From contig JAHNZQ020003147.1 in the NCBI GenBank assembly GCA_019155205.2, positions 190,493 through 254,492 on the forward strand: DNA of 64,000 nt, given 5' to 3'. A program made the position numbers and the translations under genes. Position 1 is the stretch's first letter, and the number at the start of each line of letters is the position of its first letter. This document shows, one piece after another, positions 59,746 through 64,000 of this stretch. A model generated the notes under the pieces. The model was not told where the DNA came from. It saw only the letters and a list, made by a program, of their open reading frames with translations, and did not search any database. Source of the stretch: Gracilaria vermiculophylla (taxonomy: Eukaryota; Rhodophyta; Florideophyceae; Gracilariales; Gracilariaceae).

Positions 59746-61980
59746 TATTCCCCACCTGGAGTTCTCTTTTTCGCCTCCAGGACGCCGTTGCCCACTTTTC
59801 GCACGCTCCTGCGACGGCATTTCGTGTCGCTGAGCGCGCGGGCACGGCCCATTCGTATTACAACTGCCGTTTACGGAACTTTTGCTCCACCTGAAAGATC
59901 TTTTATTCCGCCGCTACCGTAAAGTACCTCCCATCGCCAGGGTTCATTTCACCTACAGGTCACCGAATCACGTCGTATACTGCGCGTCTAGGCGAACTTT
60001 TGCCGTGAGTGCTTGACTCTCAAAGAACTCCGCCAGGCTTCCTGTGATGGCCGCCATCGAGGCTCGGTCCGCCCGGGCCTTATGAAGTTCTAAGACCCAG
60101 GCACGCGCCTCGTGCAGAGCCTCTACAGGAGAAGCCGGAGCAGGACGGCACGTCATCGTCTCCATTAAGACTCCTCACGATGGGGTGGAATTTATCTTCG
60201 CCATAATGGTACGAAAGGAAGCTCGGCGTATCGTTCCACGCCACCTGCAGGTCGTTATCCAGCAGCGTCACCGCCTCGGAGTGACTCCAGGCGGTGCGCT
60301 TAATAAGGTTTTGGATGCCAAAGGAGCGCGGAACCCGGATAAGGCACTCCCAGAAGGGGAGCAAATGTGCGGCGGTCGGCTGATACGAAGATTATCAGTA
60401 GAAGCGACCGTCACCGCATCGATTATAGGAGGTGACGGCTTCGTTCGCTGCTCGGAGATACGCTATCAGGGTGCAGACCGCGAACTTTGTCGAAGCGATC
60501 AACATGAAGAAACGCCCTAGGGAGTCATGGGGATCTAAAACATCGGAGGTATGGTACGCAAAGGTAATGGGTATCGCCACGCAGAGGTGCGAGGATACCC
60601 AGTGGTCCCTCCAACAGTCGTTCACCTTGAGGTAGTACTTCGGGCGTTGCCCGGAAGGCATGTCGTGGAATTGCGTGTGAAGCCAACCATAGAAGTATGC
60701 GAAGGAGGTGCGTACTCGAGTCTTATCCGCAAGGTACGTCCCCCATCGATATCGGTTGAGCGAGTAGAGGCGATAGTAAGGGGGATCTAAGGGCAACACC
60801 GCTAGAGCCGAGCGTTCATCGGCAATGCTTCTGGGTCGCCCCGCTCGTTGATGTAAGCCCTCCTTGTGAAGGAGTACCTGGAGTCCCGCCTGAAACTCGC
60901 ATTGCTCGGCGGACCTCAGATATGGAGTATCGCATTGTCTTAACATGGGTGGAGCGTTGTTACCGTGCACCGGATTCTGAAGCCAGTGAGCACGATAGGC
61001 GTCCACCCGGTTCCATTTATGGTCGTTCCAAGCAACCTCCGATACGGCGCGGAATCGCGTCGCCTGGAGGTACGGTCCGAAATGGTGGATGTAGTCCTCC
61101 ACGGGGAACGGGAGACTGACGCGCCTGTCGTGGATCGGAACGAAGACCCGCGCGGCAGGATGGTCTAAGTGATTCCCAGGGAGGAAAGGCGCACCGGTGG
61201 AGGTGTGGTACACCTCAGGATTTGATGGAGATGTAGGCGCCGGAGTTGGAGAAGACATGCCGAAGGGGTAGGAAGCTAAGTGAGTGGCGACCGAACGCGT
61301 GGTAGCACCTGAGGAGAGTGACGTGAGGCCACTTGGGGAGCGGCCCGTGGTTATACGCCCGACCGGGGAGGGAACCGCGTCAAGCCGCCTTCGTGGAACT
61401 CGCTGAGAGACCGGGCGACCGGAAGCAGACGAAGCATGGAGGACCATAGTGTGGCGTAAATTCATATCCAGTGGAGGCCGACGGGGGCGCGGACAAGAAC
61501 ATTATGAGATGATGCCCCTTCAAGGAGACGGAATGAACGGACGCGACGAATCGGGTGCTCCCTGAAGAAGAATCCTCACAAGAATCGGAGTGTCAAGTGC
61601 ATTTAGGGTGTCAGTGTCCACTCCGGACTGACTCAAGATCCGGCCACGGAGGTCGCACGCCTGCAACGCCCACGATACGCTGGAGTGCGCGGAACGTCAC
61701 GTCGCCGACTGGTGCGGATGCACCAACGGGATAAGCCGAGAAAGAGGAGACGCAGCCGAGGCAAGGACGGCCAGGGCCCGTGAAACACCGCAAGGGATAA
61801 AATAAGAGCCCGCGGCAGTACGCCGAGCAGGAGTATGGAAGTATGAAGGATCGCCTGAAGGAAAGAATTTGTCACATCGCTGGAGGCCGCGCTTGCATCA
61901 ACACCGATAGGAGCCACCCCGGGGATCAAGGAATCGGAAGATGCACCTCAAAGATATGGTGCAATTGAGGAAAGGGTGTA
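59746..61980 (-). mobile_element. Minus-strand internal region of the S-LTR family
   Basis: Reading leftward from LTR S2, this is gag-side sequence of the same family that follows LTR S4 at 10.25-11.53 kb. Landmarks in order are a hydrophobic N-terminal part (61.93-61.6 kb), the 356-codon ORF, LPFWECLIRVPRSFG (60.36 kb), a coiled-coil-like segment ALHEARAWVLELHKARADR (60.1 kb) and ASWRRKRELQV (about 59.76 kb). It ends abruptly against the plus-strand chromovirus copy 2. Pol in this orientation is absent. Confidence 0.7.
60395..61465 (-). CDS. Intact 356-codon ORF of an LTR element, function unknown
   Basis: The ATG at 61465 opens a frame of 356 codons without a stop, in a zone where nearly all other element frames are broken. 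The first 100 residues are Ser/Thr/Pro-rich. The rest is unusually rich in Tyr, His, Trp and Arg (EVAWNDHKWNRVDAYRAHWL, QCEFQAGLQVLLHKEG, PYYRLYSLNRYRWGTYLAD). No zinc knuckle, protease or polymerase motif is visible. Position directly after the LTR suggests Gag or an accessory protein. A truncated homologue lies at 62532-62830, and a decayed homologue in plus orientation near 10.6-11.0 kb. It could still be chance open frame; homologues in other copies would decide. Confidence 0.5.
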   Translation of the reverse strand: MNLRHTMVLHASSASGRPVSQRVPRRRLDAVPSPVGRITTGRSPSGLTSLSSGATTRSVATHLASYPFGMSSPTPAPTSPSNPEVYHTSTGAPFLPGNHLDHPAARVFVPIHDRRVSLPFPVEDYIHHFGPYLQATRFRAVSEVAWNDHKWNRVDAYRAHWLQNPVHGNNAPPMLRQCDTPYLRSAEQCEFQAGLQVLLHKEGLHQRAGRPRSIADERSALAVLPLDPPYYRLYSLNRYRWGTYLADKTRVRTSFAYFYGWLHTQFHDMPSGQRPKYYLKVNDCWRDHWVSSHLCVAIPITFAYHTSDVLDPHDSLGRFFMLIASTKFAVCTLIAYLRAANEAVTSYNRCGDGRFY

Positions 61981-62531
61981 TGTAGTACAGGGGCTCCTAA
62001 GGAAATATGGTGCTGTGGCTTTATGGCGTGATAATCTTAAGGAGGACTCGTATTTTATTTACTGAGCCACGTGGTGCATAAGTTTTCCCGCGTGAGCTAC
62101 AGTATACTAAAGGGACGGTAGAATTTATATTTATTTTAGTTCATTTATGCCGGTAATTACTATAGCAGTGAGACCTTCAGAGGGGGGCTCCTAGCTTGAT
62201 ACTTAATCTGCCGGTTGAGCTACTTCTCTGGAGAATTGAAGGAAGCACCCTTGAGTCTTCATCTACTTTTCCGGTTGGAGATTCCCGTTGACTATCCTCA
62301 GGTTTCTAAGCCGCCTATCCCTACGTCGCATCATAGCAGCTTCTGTAGGAGCATTGTCCGCCCTTTAAACCTCCCCCTCCGCTTGGTGTTTGTGGATCCC
62401 CTTTAAGAATTCTCCCGGCTCGCGACAGCGGATAACAGAGACCAACTTTAGGAACACGCACCTTTGAAGTCAACAAGAACTCCTAACGGACGTTGTGCTC
62501 TACTACCTCGAAACGAGGGCTGACAGTACCA
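61981..62531 (-). repeat. LTR copy S2 (551 bp)
   Basis: In plus orientation it starts TGTAGTACAGGGGCTCC and ends GACAGTACCA. It has the same length as S3. The gag-side internal sequence begins immediately to its left, so it is the 5' LTR of the minus-strand element. On its right the internal sequence of the S3 element resumes at a point equivalent to about 61195. Confidence 0.9.
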
Positions 62532-63316
62532 CATTTAGAGGTGTGATACAGCTCAGGATTGGAAGGAGACGTAGGCACCTGAGTTGGGGAAGTCATGCCG
62601 GAGGTGTATGTAGCTTGAGGAATGGCGACCGAACGTATTGTAGAACCTGAAGAGAGTGATATGAAGCCACTTAGCGGGCGGCCCGCAGTTATCTGCCCAA
62701 CAGTTGAGGAAGCCGCGTCGAGACGCCATCGTGGAATTCGCGGAGAGAACGGACGACCCGAGGCAGGCGAGGTATGGAGCACCATGGCTGGAAGAAAGTT
62801 CATATCCACTGGAGACCGACGGAGGCACAAAAGAGAAGATTATGAGATGATGCACCTTCACGGAGGTGAAACCGGTAGACTCGATGAGTCGGGTGTTGCC
62901 TAAAATGGATTGCTCGAAGAAATCAGAGCGTCGAGTGCCTTGAGAGAGCCAGGAACCAGTCCGGACTGACCCACGCTCCAGCCGCAGAACTCGAACACCT
63001 GCGCCACACACGAGTCACTCCAGTTGTGCGGGATATCATGCCGCCGACTGTCGCGACAGCACGGACGAGTTACGCAAAAAGGAAAAGACGAGGCGGGGTC
63101 AAGGTGGGCCAGGGCCTGCAAACGCTGCAAGGGATAAAACAATAGCCCGGGGTTGTATGCCGCGCAGGAGTATGGAAGTATGAAGAAACGCCTAAAAGAG
63201 AGGATGTGTCACATCCCCAGGGGCCGCGCTGGCATCAAAAACGATAGGAGCCACACGGGGATCGAACCAGTGGATTATGCAACTCGAAAAAGTGGTGCAG
63301 TTCAGGAAAGAGGGTA
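62532..63316 (-). mobile_element. Truncated gag-side segment between LTRs S2 and S3
   Basis: These 785 bp are homologous to 61195-61980, also 785 bp, so the two match without net length change. Encoded landmarks include LHTSPASGRPFSPRIPRWR and SPSNPELYHTSKCG, matching LHASSASGRPVSQRVPRRR and SPSNPEVYHTSTGA. It is the beginning of a second minus-strand element, cut off where S2 starts. Confidence 0.85.
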
Positions 63317-63867
63317 TGTAGTACAGTAGATCCCAAGGTGATATGATGGTGTAGCTTTATGGTGTGATATTCCTAATGAGGGCTCGTATTTTATTTACTG
63401 AGCCACGTGGTGCATAATTCGGCCTGCGCGCGCTACAGTATCTCAAAAGGACGGTAGAATTTATATTTATTATAGTTAATTTGTGTGGATAAGTACTACA
63501 GTAGTGAGACTTGCCGAGGCGCGCTCCCGGCCTGATACTTAATTATTCGGTCGAAGTGCACCTCTGGGGAGGTAAAAAAAGCACCATTGAATCTTCATAC
63601 ACTTTTCCGGTTGGAGACTTCTGTCGATCGTCCTAAGGTTTCTACGCCGCCAGTCCCCAGGTCGCCTCGTAGCAGCGCCTGAAGGAGCACTGTCCGCCAA
63701 GTGAAACTCCTTCTCCGCTTGGTGTTTGCGGATCCACATTAAGGATTCCCCCGACTCGCGACAGCGATTACCGTTGACCACCTTTAGAAACTTCCGTTTT
63801 TGGAGTCAACAAAAGCTCCTAACGGACGTTGTACTCTACTTCTTCGAAAGGATAACTGACAGTACCA
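63317..63867 (-). repeat. LTR copy S3 (551 bp)
   Basis: In plus orientation it starts TGTAGTACAGTAGATCCC and ends GACAGTACCA. It is in the same orientation as S1 and S2. Gag-side sequence begins to its left. It is followed by a 60-bp spacer and an inverted copy. Confidence 0.9.
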
Positions 63868-63927
63868 GGGCAAGCACCTTTCGGGCAACCCTTCCCCCGT
63901 TTTAGTTTCCACAGCCGACCATTACTG

Positions 63928-64000
63928 TGGTACTGTCAGCCCTCCTCTCGAGGTAGTAATGCACAACGTCCGTTAGGAATTTTTGTTGACTCCAAAAGTT
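63928..64000 (+). repeat. LTR copy S5, inverted, cut by window edge
   Basis: Starts TGGTACTGTCAGCCCTC, the reverse complement of the S2/S3 ends and the same orientation as S4, and runs to the end of the window. S3 and S5 therefore face each other across a 60-bp spacer (63868-63927). Confidence 0.85.

Noticed and set aside
1..64000. CRISPR arrays, operons, ribosome binding sites, riboswitches
   Set aside because: Nothing of this kind was seen; spliced genes, the nuclear tRNA and retroelements show a eukaryotic genome.

Overview
The window is nuclear DNA of a photosynthetic eukaryote with an intron-poor genome, most likely a red alga; a florideophyte such as a Chondrus-like species would fit. 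Reasons: large single-exon genes (coatomer beta, an i-AAA protease, a 1393-residue kinase), only two spliceosomal introns that I could place, proteins that look plastid-targeted (a homologue of the plant At2g41040/At1g78140 methyltransferases and a small protein with a transit-peptide-like N-terminus), a eukaryotic tRNA-Ser with an intron, and a large load of decayed LTR, DIRS, PIF/Harbinger and Tc1/mariner elements. The organism call is inference; no organelle or rRNA sequence is present to confirm it.

Layout. (1) 1-12.3 kb: retrotransposons. A minus-strand Gag-protease-RT ORF runs intact off the left edge (1-1933). A decayed plus-strand Ty3/gypsy chromovirus lies at 2.2-8.9 kb, followed by an LTR copy (9717-10245) and an internally deleted relative that keeps a chromodomain tail (to about 12.2 kb). 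(2) 12.3-17.6 kb: AT-rich DNA with a dead PIF/Harbinger transposase (+), an unexplained GC-rich block, and a convergent Myb/SANT-like partner ORF (-). (3) 17.6-27 kb: a sharply bounded, extremely GC-rich gene island: a NET-domain protein (+), a plastid-type methyltransferase (-), a small plastid protein (+) behind a 100-bp poly-C tract, a GRF-zinc-finger RECQ4-type helicase (-) and a hypothetical protein (-). (4) 27-43 kb: compact housekeeping genes: a kinase with a helical-repeat C-terminus (-), COPB1 (-), a YME1/FtsH protease (+), a membrane protein (+), tRNA-Ser(UGA), an acyl-thioesterase-like hydrolase (+, one intron) and an unknown multi-pass membrane protein (-, one intron). (5) 43-64 kb: a second repeat zone. 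It holds a Tc1 remnant, a DIRS-like tyrosine-recombinase retroelement with 192-bp direct terminal repeats and an assembly gap, a 551-bp LTR split by a mariner element, a second decayed chromovirus (+), and minus-strand internal sequence of the LTR family carrying an intact 356-codon ORF of unknown function, with nested LTR copies to the right edge.

The host genes cover secretory traffic (COPB1), mitochondrial proteolysis (YME1 type), genome maintenance (RECQ4 type), chromatin (NET domain) and plastid functions; nothing suggests a common pathway. The least ordinary features are the LTR family with inverted gene order between its direct repeats, the equal-length DIRS blocks flush with the gap, the poly-C tract between two plastid-type genes, the GRF-RECQ4 fusion and the intron-bearing tRNA-Ser.
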